64,000 bases of DNA from Pseudomonas sp. RIT623 (lineage in GTDB: Bacteria; Pseudomonadota; Gammaproteobacteria; Pseudomonadales; Pseudomonadaceae), in NCBI RefSeq assembly GCF_004519305.1, contig NZ_SOZA01000013.1:55321-119320 (forward strand), in the 5' to 3' direction. Made by a program: the position numbers and the translations under genes. How positions within the stretch are numbered: position 1 is the first letter of the stretch; every line of letters starts with the position of its first letter. The notes beneath the pieces are model-generated. The model worked only from the letters and a program-made list of their open reading frames with translations, was not told the DNA's origin and did no database searches. Below are positions 23,728-32,522 of this stretch, in pieces.

Positions 23728-24627
23728 ATGGACCAGTTGAGCGCCATGCAGACCTTTCGCCGGGTCGTCGACCTCGGCAGTTTCAGCGCCGCCGCCGAGC
23801 AAGTCGGCATGTCCCATACCGTGCTGTCGCGCCAGGTCAAGAACCTCGAACGCCACCTCGGCAGCCAATTGCTCAATCGCACTACGCGCCGCCTGCAATT
23901 GACCGAGGCGGGCACGCTGTTCTATCGCCACTGCGTACAGATTCTCGAGCAAGTCCAGGCGATGAACCAGGAGCTCCGCGCGCACCACCAGCAGCCCACC
24001 GGCACCTTGCGCCTGAGCGTGGCCACCGCGTTCGGCGAGCTCGAGCTGGGCCATTGGCTGCCGGACTTCATCGAGCGCTATCCGCAGGTGCAGGTCGAGC
24101 TCAACTGTACCGATCGCTTCGTCGACCTGCTCGAGGAGGAAGTCGACGTCTGCCTGCGGGTCACCGACCACCTGCCCGACTCGAGCCTGGTGGCCCGCCG
24201 CCTGGCAGCCAGCGAGGTGCTGCTGGTGGCGGCCCCTGCGTATCTGGCTCGCCACGGCACCCCCACCACCCCCGACGCGCTGGCCGAGCACCCGCTACTG
24301 GGCTACAACCGCCTGCAACATCCGCAGCGGCTGCGCCTGACCCGCGCCACGGCCTGGCAGGACGTGCGCATGCCCCAACGCCTGAGCGCCAACTCGCCGA
24401 TGGCCTTGCGCGCAGCGGCCATCGGCGGCGTTGGCATCGCCAGCTTCGATCGCTTCATCATCCACGACGCCCTGCAGGATGGCCGGCTGGTGCAGGTCCT
24501 TGGCGACTGGCAATTGCCTGCGCGCAGCCTGCACGTCGTCTATCCGCAAAGTCGCTACCTGCCACCGAAAGTGCGTGCGTTCCTCGACTACGTGCAAACG
24601 TACTATGCAACGCCACGCTGGACATAA
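23728..24627 (+). CDS. LysR-family transcriptional regulator
   Basis: A 299-residue LysR regulator with an N-terminal winged helix (MDQLSAMQTFRRVVDLGSF through MSHTVLSRQVKNLERHLG). The effector-binding domain begins near GTLRLSVATAFGELELGHW. It resembles the CrgA/DmlR-type subgroup (LLNRTTRRLQLTEAG). The ATG at 23728 follows an AAGGAGTG site. It sits 107 bases before a secreted cupin gene, and that gap holds a perfect T-N11-A palindrome, suggesting it controls the cupin gene. Effector unknown. Confidence 0.85.
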   Translation: MDQLSAMQTFRRVVDLGSFSAAAEQVGMSHTVLSRQVKNLERHLGSQLLNRTTRRLQLTEAGTLFYRHCVQILEQVQAMNQELRAHHQQPTGTLRLSVATAFGELELGHWLPDFIERYPQVQVELNCTDRFVDLLEEEVDVCLRVTDHLPDSSLVARRLAASEVLLVAAPAYLARHGTPTTPDALAEHPLLGYNRLQHPQRLRLTRATAWQDVRMPQRLSANSPMALRAAAIGGVGIASFDRFIIHDALQDGRLVQVLGDWQLPARSLHVVYPQSRYLPPKVRAFLDYVQTYYATPRWT

Positions 24628-24633
24628 ATAACC

Positions 24634-24648
24634 GTGCAATTTATGCAC
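24634..24648. promoter_or_regulatory. palindromic LysR-type operator before the cupin gene
   Basis: GTGCAATTTATGCAC is a perfect inverted repeat (GTGCA-N5-TGCAC) with the T-N11-A form of LysR sites. A second palindrome, TGTGCACA, lies at 24675-24682, one box further downstream, the usual two-site layout (recognition and activation). Target inferred: the cupin gene at 24735. Confidence 0.6.
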
Positions 24649-24734
24649 AAATCTTGGCAAACAAGTGACGTATCTGTGCACAAAATATTTGCTTAACCTT
24701 CGCTCCACGATTTCATTGGCGAAGGAGCCATCAC

Positions 24735-25172
24735 ATGAAAGCACTGCAAACCCTCGTTGCCGGCCTCACCCTGGGCACCCTTGCCCTCACCGCCCAGGCC
24801 CATGCCGAATCGCTAATCTCCGTACCGGACAGCAATACCCTTAAATGGCAGGAAGTCAGTGGTACCCAGGGAGCGGTCAGCTATGCCAATGTCGAAGGCG
24901 ATCTGTTCGGCAAGGGGCCCTACTCGGCCTACGTGAAATTCAAGAAGGGCACCGACAACGGCCTGCACCAGCATACCGAGACCCTGCCCACCTTCGTGAT
25001 CAAGGGTACCTTCTACGCGGTGATCGACGGTCAGCGCACCGAGTTCCCGGCAGGTGCCTACTACAAGCTGCCCAGCAAGCTGGTCCATGAAAGCGGCTGC
25101 ACGGCCGCCGAAGATTGCCTGCTGTTCCAATACCAGGCGGACCAATTCGACCTGGTACCAGTCAAATCGTAA
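24735..25172 (+). CDS. secreted cupin-domain protein (DUF4437-like)
   Basis: A 145-residue protein with a signal peptide (MKALQTLVAGLTLGTLALTA, cleaved near AQAHA-ES). A single cupin follows: YVKFKKGTDNGLHQHTETLP provides the metal-binding His residues, and GTFYAVIDGQRTEFPAGAYYKLP the second cupin motif. Two Cys in SGCTAAEDCLL may form a disulfide in the periplasm. Activity unknown. It is followed by a hairpin terminator and then by a paralog with the same core, so the pair probably arose by duplication. Confidence 0.8.
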   Translation: MKALQTLVAGLTLGTLALTAQAHAESLISVPDSNTLKWQEVSGTQGAVSYANVEGDLFGKGPYSAYVKFKKGTDNGLHQHTETLPTFVIKGTFYAVIDGQRTEFPAGAYYKLPSKLVHESGCTAAEDCLLFQYQADQFDLVPVKS

Positions 25173-25187
25173 AAAAAGCAGTGGCCA

Positions 25188-25216
25188 GACAGGGTGTAAC
25201 CCACCCTGTCATTTCT
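25188..25216 (+). terminator. Rho-independent-type terminator after the first cupin gene
   Basis: GACAGGGTG, TAACC, CACCCTGTC forms a perfect 9-pair stem (25188-25210) followed by ATTTCT. It is 15 bases after the cupin stop. Confidence 0.7.
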
Positions 25217-25403
25217 ACCAGGTGACCATGCCCCGTACAGCCTTTAATCTTCCTCTCGCAAGCCAGCGCGCTGCCCTGTGCTTTACGGGGCGCCGTGCCT
25301 TGCAGGATGCAGGCTTTCCTGGACCAGGATGAACACGCCTCGGCGGCCTTGTTGCCTGTAGGCGATCAGGTACCTGCCCCCCGATGAACGAAGGAGGCAG
25401 GCC

Positions 25404-25994
25404 ATGCGTACCTCAACCGTTCTCCTGGCGCTCAGCGTCTTCACGAACCTGGCGGCCTGCATGAATTCCACGCAGCCAGGCACCAGCGCGTCAATGGCCA
25501 GCGTGAGTACCCAGACGGCCTCGGCTGATACTTGTGTCTTGTCTGCCCTGCCGCTGATCAGGCAGACAAACGGCCTCTCAGGTATTGGCTGGCGCAATGT
25601 GCCTGCATCCTGGGACCCGGACACTAGAACGTACAGGGTCACCTATAAAAATCTCAACGGCGATCTGGGCGCCAAGATCACAGGGAATGCCAACACCCCG
25701 TGGAGGCCCAGGGGCGCCGGATGCTACGTCGCCCTTGTGCGCTTCAAGGCAGGTACCGATAACGGACGGCATATCCACAGTGATGCGCTGCCGACGTTCG
25801 TGCACCAGGGCACCTTCTACACAGTGATCGATGGCAGAAGGGACGAGTATGGGCCTGGCGATTATTACTTGCTGCCGGCCAAACTCGTACATGAAAGCGG
25901 CTGCAAGGGGCCCGTCGACTGCGTGCTGTTCCAATTTCAAAGCGATGGGTTTGACCTGCTTGCGCCGCCGTCCACGTCATCGGCCAAGCCATGA
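25404..25994 (+). CDS. cupin-domain lipoprotein
   Basis: A 196-residue paralog of the upstream cupin with a lipobox (LAAC near residue 19) instead of a plain signal peptide, so it is probably lipid-anchored. A Ser/Thr-rich linker leads to a cupin with VRFKAGTDNGRHIHSDALP, then GTFYTVIDGRRDEYGPGDYY and the shared SGC-x5-DC pair. A GGAGG site precedes the ATG. A terminator separates it from the first cupin, so it may have its own promoter. Function unknown. Confidence 0.78.
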   Translation: MRTSTVLLALSVFTNLAACMNSTQPGTSASMASVSTQTASADTCVLSALPLIRQTNGLSGIGWRNVPASWDPDTRTYRVTYKNLNGDLGAKITGNANTPWRPRGAGCYVALVRFKAGTDNGRHIHSDALPTFVHQGTFYTVIDGRRDEYGPGDYYLLPAKLVHESGCKGPVDCVLFQFQSDGFDLLAPPSTSSAKP

Positions 25995-26066
25995 ACAACC
26001 GCGGTACCAGGCGCTGCCATCGCGCAGCGGCTGAGTACCCCGTGAGGCCCAAGCCTGATAACGCCG

Positions 26067-26672
26067 TCAAAAGTCGAAGAACACCGTCTCTCCTTCCCCC
26101 TGAATTCGAATATCGAAACGATACGCCGTCTTCCCCTCCACCTCGCAGCGCCTGGCGATCAGGGTCTCGCGCCGTTGCGGCTGCTCGATCAGGTTGAGCA
26201 CCGGACACTTGGCATTGGCGTGGGCCTCATCATCGAAATACAGCCGGGTGTGCAAGTGAATATTGATCCCCCGAGCAAACAGGCTGATGTTGACGTGCGG
26301 CGCCATCGGCACGCCAGCGGCATTGTTCACCACGCCCGGCTTGACCGTGTGCAGTGTCCATTCACCAGCCTCGAAGGTGGTCGCGGTGCGACCAAAGCTG
26401 TTGAAGGCGTTTTCCTGGCGGTAGTCGTCCTGGTACTGGCCGTTGGCATCGGCCTGCCACACCTCGAGAAACGAGTCGCGTACCAGGTGGCCGTTGCCGT
26501 CGTATACCTGGCCGAGCAGCAGAATGTGCTCGCCCGGCGCCGCGGGCGTGGCCAGGCGGTTCCAGACTTCCTGCTCGCGGGTTGGGTTGCCTGCGACCTC
26601 CAGGGCCAGGCCAATGTGCACATAGGGGCCAGCGGTCTGAGAAGGGGTTTCCGGCAGCAATTCGATAGGCAT
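26067..26672 (-). CDS. pcaG: protocatechuate 3,4-dioxygenase alpha subunit
   Basis: The non-catalytic partner of the intradiol ring-cleaving dioxygenase that turns protocatechuate into 3-carboxy-cis,cis-muconate in the beta-ketoadipate pathway. The 201-residue protein starts MPIELLPETPSQTAGPYVH and ends near GEGETVFFDF. It lacks the iron-ligand set carried by PcaH. It begins 11 bases after pcaH. The ATG at 26672 agrees with the known P. putida length. Confidence 0.95.
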   Translation of the reverse strand: MPIELLPETPSQTAGPYVHIGLALEVAGNPTREQEVWNRLATPAAPGEHILLLGQVYDGNGHLVRDSFLEVWQADANGQYQDDYRQENAFNSFGRTATTFEAGEWTLHTVKPGVVNNAAGVPMAPHVNISLFARGINIHLHTRLYFDDEAHANAKCPVLNLIEQPQRRETLIARRCEVEGKTAYRFDIRIQGEGETVFFDF

Positions 26673-26683
26673 GGCGTTACTCC

Positions 26684-27403
26684 TCAGCGGTTTTCGAAGT
26701 GGGTCTGGCGCTGGCCACGCAGCACGATGTCGAAGCGGTAGGCCAGGCAATCCATTGGGTTGGCGTGGCTCATGTCGAGCCTGGCGATCAGCCGCTCGAC
26801 CGCATCGGGGTTGGCGATCGACTTGACGATCGGGCACATGGCGATCAGCGGGTCACCCTCGAAGTACAACTGGGTGATCAGTTTGGTCGCGATCGATGGG
26901 CCGCTGATGGAGACGTGGATATGCGCCGGACGCCAGTCGTTGGGGCCGTTGCGCCAGGGATACGGGCCGGGCTTGATGGTGCGAAAGCTGTAGTAGCCGT
27001 CGCGGTCGGTCAGGCAGCGGCCAACCCCACCGAAATTCGGATCCAGCGGCGCCAGGTAACGGTCGTTCTTGTGCCGGTAGCGGCCACCGGCGTTGGCCTG
27101 CCACATCTCCACCAGGGTGTGTGGCAGCGGTGTGCCGTACTGGTCGAGCACCCGCCCGGCAACGATGATCCGCTCGCCGATCGGCAGGCCGCCGTGATCG
27201 AAGTTCAGCAGCAAGTCGTGGTCATGCTCGCCAAAACGCAGATGGGAAAAGTCGGGGCCGGTGGTTTCGCTGATCGACTGCGGGATGCTGACCAGCGCCT
27301 GGCGCGGCGAGCGCGCCACAGAAGTCTTGTAGTCGGGGGTCAAAGCCTTCGGATGCCAGTTACGATCACGGATCACGAAGCGGCGGGTGTCCTGGGCGGG
27401 CAT
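26684..27403 (-). CDS. pcaH: protocatechuate 3,4-dioxygenase beta subunit
   Basis: The iron-binding catalytic subunit. The 239-residue protein carries the four non-haem Fe(III) ligands at Tyr109, Tyr148, His161 and His163 (in [18 protein letters not shown] and RPAHIHVS). These equal the published Tyr108, Tyr147, His160 and His162 when Met is not counted. pcaG follows. A PcaQ-type operator lies about 110 bases upstream, consistent with LysR-type control. No other pca genes are in the window. Confidence 0.96.
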   Translation of the reverse strand: MPAQDTRRFVIRDRNWHPKALTPDYKTSVARSPRQALVSIPQSISETTGPDFSHLRFGEHDHDLLLNFDHGGLPIGERIIVAGRVLDQYGTPLPHTLVEMWQANAGGRYRHKNDRYLAPLDPNFGGVGRCLTDRDGYYSFRTIKPGPYPWRNGPNDWRPAHIHVSISGPSIATKLITQLYFEGDPLIAMCPIVKSIANPDAVERLIARLDMSHANPMDCLAYRFDIVLRGQRQTHFENR

Positions 27404-27509
27404 GCCGGTTTCCTCTTTTTGGAATTATGAAGGCGCCTGGGCGTGGCAGACGGACTCGCAGTTTCTGGCAGCCACATCGGGATGAATATTGAATTTCACG
27501 GTCACAGCC

Positions 27510-27525
27510 ATAACCATTTGGTTAT
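27510..27525. promoter_or_regulatory. PcaQ-type operator upstream of pcaHG
   Basis: ATAACCATTTGGTTAT is a perfect palindrome matching the PcaQ site described in rhizobia (ATAACC-N4-GGTTA) to all but the last base. It lies between pcaH and the metallopeptidase gene, so either could be controlled, but pcaH is the expected target. Confidence 0.72.
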
Positions 27526-27603
27526 GCATAGAATCCGGGCTGACGCAGGCGGCGGCCCTGAACTAATCTTTGACCTCATGTTTCACATAGCGGAGAACAC
27601 CCG

Positions 27604-28491
27604 ATGGAATGGCGAAAAGGCCGACGCAGCGACAATGTGGTCGATGCCCGCGGCGAAGGAGGCGGTGGCGGCGGCATGCGCTTCGGAGGTGGCAAGGGCC
27701 TGGGCCTGGGCGCCATCCTGCTGATCGTCGGTATTGGCTGGTTGACCGGGCAGGACCCATTGCAGATCCTCGGCCAGCTCGCCGGGCAGATGGAGCAACA
27801 ACAGACCGTCCCGGCCAATGTCGCCAGCAAGGCACCGCCGGCCAACGACGAACAGGCCGAGTTCGTCGCCTCGATCCTCGGCGACACCGAGGACACCTGG
27901 AAGGCCCTGTTCGCCCAAGCCGGCAAGCAGTACCGCGATCCCAAGCTGGTGTTGTTCAGCGGCCAGGTCAACTCCGCCTGCGGCTTCGCCTCCTCGGCGG
28001 TCGGGCCGTTCTATTGCCCGGGCGACCAACGCGTATACCTGGACATGACCTTCTTCCGCGAAATGGAAACCCGCTTCAAGGCCGCTGGCGACTTCGCCCA
28101 GGCCTACGTGATCGCCCACGAGATCGGCCACCATGTGCAGACCTTGCTCGGCGTCTCGGCCAAGGTCGACGCCGCGCGTCGTAGTGGGCAACGCATGGAG
28201 GGGGACAACGGGCTGCTGGTACGCCAGGAACTGCAGGCCGATTGCCTGGCCGGGGTCTGGGCCTACCAGGCACAGAAGCGTCTGAACTGGCTGGAGCCGG
28301 GGGATGTGGAAGAGGCGCTGAATGCCGCCAATGCCATTGGTGACGACCGTCTGCAACAGCAGGGCCAGGGTCGGGTGGTGCCCGACTCGTTCACCCACGG
28401 CACCTCGCAACAACGCGTCCGTTGGTTCAAGGCCGGCTTTAGCAGTGGGGATGTCAACCAGTGCGATACGTTTGCCGCGCGTAGCCTTTAA
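27604..28491 (+). CDS. ypfJ: YpfJ-family zinc metallopeptidase
   Basis: A 295-residue membrane-anchored neutral zinc peptidase. It opens with a Gly-rich segment (GEGGGGGGMRFGGG), then one membrane helix (LGAILLIVGIGWLTG). The peptidase domain has zinc motif His172-Glu173-x-x-His176 in VIAHEIGHHVQ. The third ligand is likely the Glu in RQELQADCLAGVWAY. Substrate unknown. It is divergent from pcaHG and shares their intergenic region. Confidence 0.88.
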   Translation: MEWRKGRRSDNVVDARGEGGGGGGMRFGGGKGLGLGAILLIVGIGWLTGQDPLQILGQLAGQMEQQQTVPANVASKAPPANDEQAEFVASILGDTEDTWKALFAQAGKQYRDPKLVLFSGQVNSACGFASSAVGPFYCPGDQRVYLDMTFFREMETRFKAAGDFAQAYVIAHEIGHHVQTLLGVSAKVDAARRSGQRMEGDNGLLVRQELQADCLAGVWAYQAQKRLNWLEPGDVEEALNAANAIGDDRLQQQGQGRVVPDSFTHGTSQQRVRWFKAGFSSGDVNQCDTFAARSL

Positions 28492-28617
28492 CGACTATCA
28501 GGGCTGCTGTGCGGCCCATCGGCGACAAGCCGACGCCCCCAAAATGTGCGTCCCCATGGAGGCTGGCTTGCCGTTTGCGCCCCGAAAAAACCAAGCATTT
28601 CAGCCGGTTACAAATTT

Positions 28618-28636
28618 GCTGAAAAAGCGTTTCAGC
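28618..28636. promoter_or_regulatory. inverted repeat overlapping the mcpS promoter
   Basis: GCTGAAA, AAGCG, TTTCAGC is a perfect 7-pair inverted repeat whose right half covers the -35 region of the FliA-type promoter. It could be an operator, but no regulator is suggested by the neighbours. Confidence 0.4.
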
Positions 28637-28657
28637 TTCGCCCTGGCCTGCCGATAA
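28631..28657 (+). promoter_or_regulatory. FliA (sigma-28) type promoter of mcpS
   Basis: TTCAGCTT, 11 bases, GCCGATAA: the -10 box is a perfect match to the sigma-28 consensus GCCGATAA, and the -35 box matches TAAAGTTT at 5 of 8 positions with the standard 11-base spacing. It is about 88 bases before the chemoreceptor start; many receptor genes use this sigma factor. Confidence 0.72.
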
Positions 28658-28745
28658 GTCCTACACAAATCTGTGGGCTATCTGACAACAACAACGCCCA
28701 GCTATTGAGATCAAGTGAGCGAAATCATTTTCTGGGAGAGCGTGC

Positions 28746-30665
28746 ATGAACAGCTGGTTCGCCAATATCAGCGTCAACCTTAAACTCGGCCTGGGCTTCG
28801 GCCTGGTCCTGGTCCTGACCGGCCTGCTGGCCCTGACCGGCTGGAACAGCCTGGGCAGCCTGATCGACCGCAGCAACTGGATGAGCGACATCACCCAGCT
28901 CAACAGTGACCTGACCAACCTGCGCGTGGCGCGGCTGCAGTGGATGCTGACCAACGGCGACGACGCCTCGGCGGCCAATGTCCAGGCCAAGCTCGACGCC
29001 TTCGGCAGCCAGCAACAGCACCTGGTCAACAGTTTCACCAGCCCCGAGAACCTCAAGCTGCTGCGCGAGCAGGGCCAGAGCATTAGCGAATACCGGGTCT
29101 CGCTGGAAAAGATGCGCCAGGGCTACAAGACCACCCTCGTCGCCCGTGACGCGATGAACCAGGCCGCCGCCCGCGCCAACGACGCCATCGAGGCGATCAG
29201 CAACGCCGTGTTGTCCAGCCCGGAAAGCGACGCCGCCCACCTGGCCCAGTACCTGCTGATCAGCAAGGCCAAGCAGCAGTTGGTGCAAGTGCGCCTGGAC
29301 GTGCGCAGCTACATCGCCGACCTGACCCCAGAAGCCGAACAGGCCGCCCTGCGCCAGCTGGAAAGCGCCCTGAGCGAAATCGACAGCCTCAAGCGCCAGC
29401 TGCCGGCCGAAGCCTCGCGTATCCAGCAGTTCGAAAGCGCCGTGCTGGCCTACCGCGATGCGGTGCGCCAGTTCCGTGAAGCCACCGCCGCCATCGGTGT
29501 GGCCCGTGCCGAGATGACCGTGCAAGGCGCCGACATCGTCAAGCGCAGCGACGCGCTGTACCAGATCCAGATCGAACGTCGCGACGCCGAAAGCATCCAG
29601 GCCCGCAGCCTGCAAACCACCGCCACCCTGCTGGCGCTGCTGGTCGGCGTGCTCGCCGCGTTCATCATCACCCGCCAGATCACCCGCCCGCTGCGCGAAA
29701 CCATGGACGCCGTGGAGAAGATCGCCAGCGGCGACCTGACCCAGACCCTGCGCGTCACCCGCCGCGACGAGCTGGGCGCGTTGCAACAGGGCATCGCGCG
29801 CATGGGCAACACCCTGCGCGACCTGATCACCGGTATCCGCGACGGCGTCACCCAGATCGCCAGCGCGGCCGAGGAGCTGTCGGCGGTGACCGAGCAGACC
29901 AGCGCCGGCGCCAACAGCCAGAAAGTAGAGACCGACCAGGTCGCCACCGCCATGCACGAGATGGCCGCCACCGTGCAGGAAGTCGCGCGCAACGCCGAAC
30001 AGGCCTCCCACGCCGCAACCAATGCCGACGACGAAGCCCGCAGCGGCGACAAGGTGGTCACCGAGGCGATCGGCCAGATCGAGCGCCTGGCCCACGAAGT
30101 GCACCGTTCCACCGAAGCCATGACCCTGCTGCAGCAGGAAAGCCAGAAGATCGGCAGCGTCATGGACGTGATCAAGTCGGTGGCCGAGCAGACCAACCTG
30201 CTGGCGCTCAACGCCGCCATCGAGGCGGCCCGTGCCGGCGAGGCCGGTCGTGGCTTCGCCGTGGTCGCCGACGAGGTGCGTGGCCTGGCCCAGCGTACCC
30301 AGCAGTCCACCGAAGAAATCGAAGGGCTGATCGCCAGCCTGCAGAACGGCACCCAGCAGGTGGCCGAAGTGATGAACGGCAGCCGCAGCCTGACCGACAG
30401 CAGTGTGGAACTGGCGCGCAAGGCCGGCGACTCGTTGGACAGCATCACCCGCACGGTGTCGAACATCCAGTCGATGAACCAGCAGATCGCCGCCGCCGCC
30501 GAGCAACAGAGTGCGGTCGCCGAAGAGATCAGCCGCAGCATTCTGAACGTGCGCGACGTGTCGGAACAGACCGCCGCGGCCAGCGACGAGACCGCCGCCT
30601 CCAGCGTCGAGCTGGCGCGCCTGGGCGGCCACCTGCAGACACTGGTCAGCCAGTTCCGCGTCTGA
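28746..30665 (+). CDS. mcpS: methyl-accepting chemotaxis protein, McpS-like (helical bimodular sensor)
   Basis: A 639-residue chemoreceptor. It has a membrane helix (about residues 10-29), a large all-helical periplasmic sensor of about 250 residues (HBM type) and a second helix ([17 protein letters not shown]). A HAMP domain and a signalling tip with [20 protein letters not shown] follow. The start [20 protein letters not shown] and overall match recall P. putida McpS, which senses TCA-cycle acids such as malate and succinate. Sensor sequences vary, so ligand identity is inferred. The C-terminus (LVSQFRV) lacks the CheR-tethering pentapeptide. A GGGAGAG site and a FliA promoter precede it. 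Confidence 0.9.
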   Translation: MNSWFANISVNLKLGLGFGLVLVLTGLLALTGWNSLGSLIDRSNWMSDITQLNSDLTNLRVARLQWMLTNGDDASAANVQAKLDAFGSQQQHLVNSFTSPENLKLLREQGQSISEYRVSLEKMRQGYKTTLVARDAMNQAAARANDAIEAISNAVLSSPESDAAHLAQYLLISKAKQQLVQVRLDVRSYIADLTPEAEQAALRQLESALSEIDSLKRQLPAEASRIQQFESAVLAYRDAVRQFREATAAIGVARAEMTVQGADIVKRSDALYQIQIERRDAESIQARSLQTTATLLALLVGVLAAFIITRQITRPLRETMDAVEKIASGDLTQTLRVTRRDELGALQQGIARMGNTLRDLITGIRDGVTQIASAAEELSAVTEQTSAGANSQKVETDQVATAMHEMAATVQEVARNAEQASHAATNADDEARSGDKVVTEAIGQIERLAHEVHRSTEAMTLLQQESQKIGSVMDVIKSVAEQTNLLALNAAIEAARAGEAGRGFAVVADEVRGLAQRTQQSTEEIEGLIASLQNGTQQVAEVMNGSRSLTDSSVELARKAGDSLDSITRTVSNIQSMNQQIAAAAEQQSAVAEEISRSILNVRDVSEQTAAASDETAASSVELARLGGHLQTLVSQFRV

Positions 30666-30675
30666 CCTGCGAAAG

Positions 30676-30733
30676 GTTCGCCGGCAAGCCGGCTCCTACG
30701 GGGAACCCTGTAGGAGCCGGCTTGCCGGCGAAC
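30676..30733. repeat. REP-type perfect inverted repeat after mcpS
   Basis: Arms 30676-30699 (GTTCGCCGGCAAGCCGGCTC plus CTAC) and 30710-30733 are exact reverse complements over 24 bases. It lies between the converging mcpS and ggt genes and overlaps neither stop. Same unit as 21064-21117. Confidence 0.85.
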
Positions 30734-30736
30734 ACG

Positions 30737-32404
30737 TCACTTGACGATCATTCCCACCCCACGCCCGCGCGGATCAGACGCTGTCTCCAGCTTCTCCCCG
30801 GTCACCCGGATCGCCTGGATGTCGCCCATCTCCCAGCCCTGGTCCTCGAGCACATAGCCCATCTGCTTCAGGTCATCGGCCACCGCGCCCTTGAGCGGCG
30901 CATAGCTATCGAAGTAGATGGTGTCCTTGGGCAGTAACTGGTGATGCACGCGCTGCGCCGCCACCGCCTTCTCCAGCGGCATGCCGAAGTCGTAGAGGTT
31001 GTTCATCACCTGGAAGATCGAGGTGAAGATCCGCGAGCCACCCGGCGTGCCCAGCACCAGCACCACCTTATCGTCACGGGTCACCAGGCTCGGGCTCATC
31101 GACGACAGCATGCGCTTGCCCGGCTCGATGGCATTGGCGTCGCCGCCGACCACGCCAAACACGTTGGCCGCACCCGGCTTGGCGCTAAAGTCGTCCATCT
31201 CGTCGTTAAGCAGGAAGCCCGCGCCTTTGACCACCACGCCGCTGCCATAGTCGAGGTTGAGGGTGTAGGTGTTGCTCACCGCGTTACCCTGCTTGTCGAC
31301 GATGGAAAAATGCGTGGTCTGGTGCGGCTCCAGGCCCGGCTTGACCTGGTCGGTGACGGAGATCGCGCTGGGGTTGACCTGTGCTGCGCGCTTGGCCAGA
31401 TAGTCCTTGGCCACCAGCTGCTTGACCGGCACCTGGGTGAAGGCCGGGTCACCCAGGTAGTCGGCGCGGTCGGCGAACACGCGCTTTTCGATCTCGGCCA
31501 GCAGGTGGATGTATTTCGCCGAGTTGTGTTCGACGCCCTTGAAGTCCGCCGCGCGGTCTTCCTTGATGCCCAGCAACTGGGCCAGGGCGACGCCGCCGGA
31601 GCTTGGCGGTGGCGCGGTGTAGACCACGTTGCCGCGCCAGTCGATGGCGATCGGGTCGCGCCACACGGCCTTGTAGTCCTTGAGGTCGTCCTTGCTGATC
31701 AGGCCCTTGTCGGCCTGCATCTGCGCCACCAGCAGGTCGGCGGTCTTGCCCTGGTAGAACTCGCTGACGCCCTTGTCGGCGATGCGCTCCAGGGTCTGTG
31801 CCAGCTCCGGCTGCTTGAACAGCTCGCCGACCTTCATGGTGCCAAAGTAGTCGTTGAAGTTGGTGGCGGTCTTGAACAGGCCCTGGGCATCGTCACGGTA
31901 CTGGTATTGCTTCTGGGCGATCTTGAAGCCGTTGCGGGCATAGCCGATGGCCGGGGTCAGCAGCTCGCCCCACTTGAGCTTGCCAAACTTCTGGTGCGCC
32001 TCCCACAGCCCCATCACCGTGCCCGGCACGCCAGCGGCGCGGGCGCCGACCAGGCTGAGGTTCTCGATCACCTCGCCCTTGTCGTTCAGGTACATGGTCT
32101 TGGTCGCGGCCTTGGGCGCCACTTCGCGGTAGTCGAGAAAGTACGGCTTGCCGTCGACGAACAAGGTCATGAAGCCACCACCCCCGATGTTGCCCGCTTC
32201 GGGATAGGTCACCGCCAGGGTGAAAGCAGTGGCGACCGCGGCGTCCACCGCGTTACCACCCATTTTGAGAATGTCGGCGGCGACCTGTGCGCCATATTGA
32301 TCGGGCGCGGCCACCGCGCCGCCTTCGAGTGTCACGGCAAATGCGGAGGAACAGCTCAGGATCGCGGCGCCGAGGGCCAGCGATGGGAACATGACGATAC
32401 GCAT
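30737..32404 (-). CDS. ggt: gamma-glutamyltranspeptidase (glutathione hydrolase)
   Basis: A secreted N-terminal nucleophile hydrolase that cleaves glutathione and transfers the gamma-glutamyl group in the periplasm. The 555-residue precursor has a signal peptide (MRIVMFPSLALGAAILSCSS). It self-cleaves before the Thr nucleophile in PHQTTHFSIVDKQGNAVS, the start of the small subunit. Substrate residues appear in SSMSPSLV and the GGNAVDAAVA start motif. I chose the ATG at 32404, seven bases after AAGGAA; a GTG two codons upstream is less likely. It converges on mcpS. Confidence 0.94.
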   Translation of the reverse strand: MRIVMFPSLALGAAILSCSSAFAVTLEGGAVAAPDQYGAQVAADILKMGGNAVDAAVATAFTLAVTYPEAGNIGGGGFMTLFVDGKPYFLDYREVAPKAATKTMYLNDKGEVIENLSLVGARAAGVPGTVMGLWEAHQKFGKLKWGELLTPAIGYARNGFKIAQKQYQYRDDAQGLFKTATNFNDYFGTMKVGELFKQPELAQTLERIADKGVSEFYQGKTADLLVAQMQADKGLISKDDLKDYKAVWRDPIAIDWRGNVVYTAPPPSSGGVALAQLLGIKEDRAADFKGVEHNSAKYIHLLAEIEKRVFADRADYLGDPAFTQVPVKQLVAKDYLAKRAAQVNPSAISVTDQVKPGLEPHQTTHFSIVDKQGNAVSNTYTLNLDYGSGVVVKGAGFLLNDEMDDFSAKPGAANVFGVVGGDANAIEPGKRMLSSMSPSLVTRDDKVVLVLGTPGGSRIFTSIFQVMNNLYDFGMPLEKAVAAQRVHHQLLPKDTIYFDSYAPLKGAVADDLKQMGYVLEDQGWEMGDIQAIRVTGEKLETASDPRGRGVGMIVK

Positions 32405-32522
32405 GCGCACTTCCTTGGTGTTGTTTTTGTTGATCAGTCATTAAGGCCGAAGCCATTGGACTAAGCAAACACCGCAGCCAGGGCGCGCCGCCAACAGGCA
32501 GCCGCTGTCGCGTTCAGGCAAC

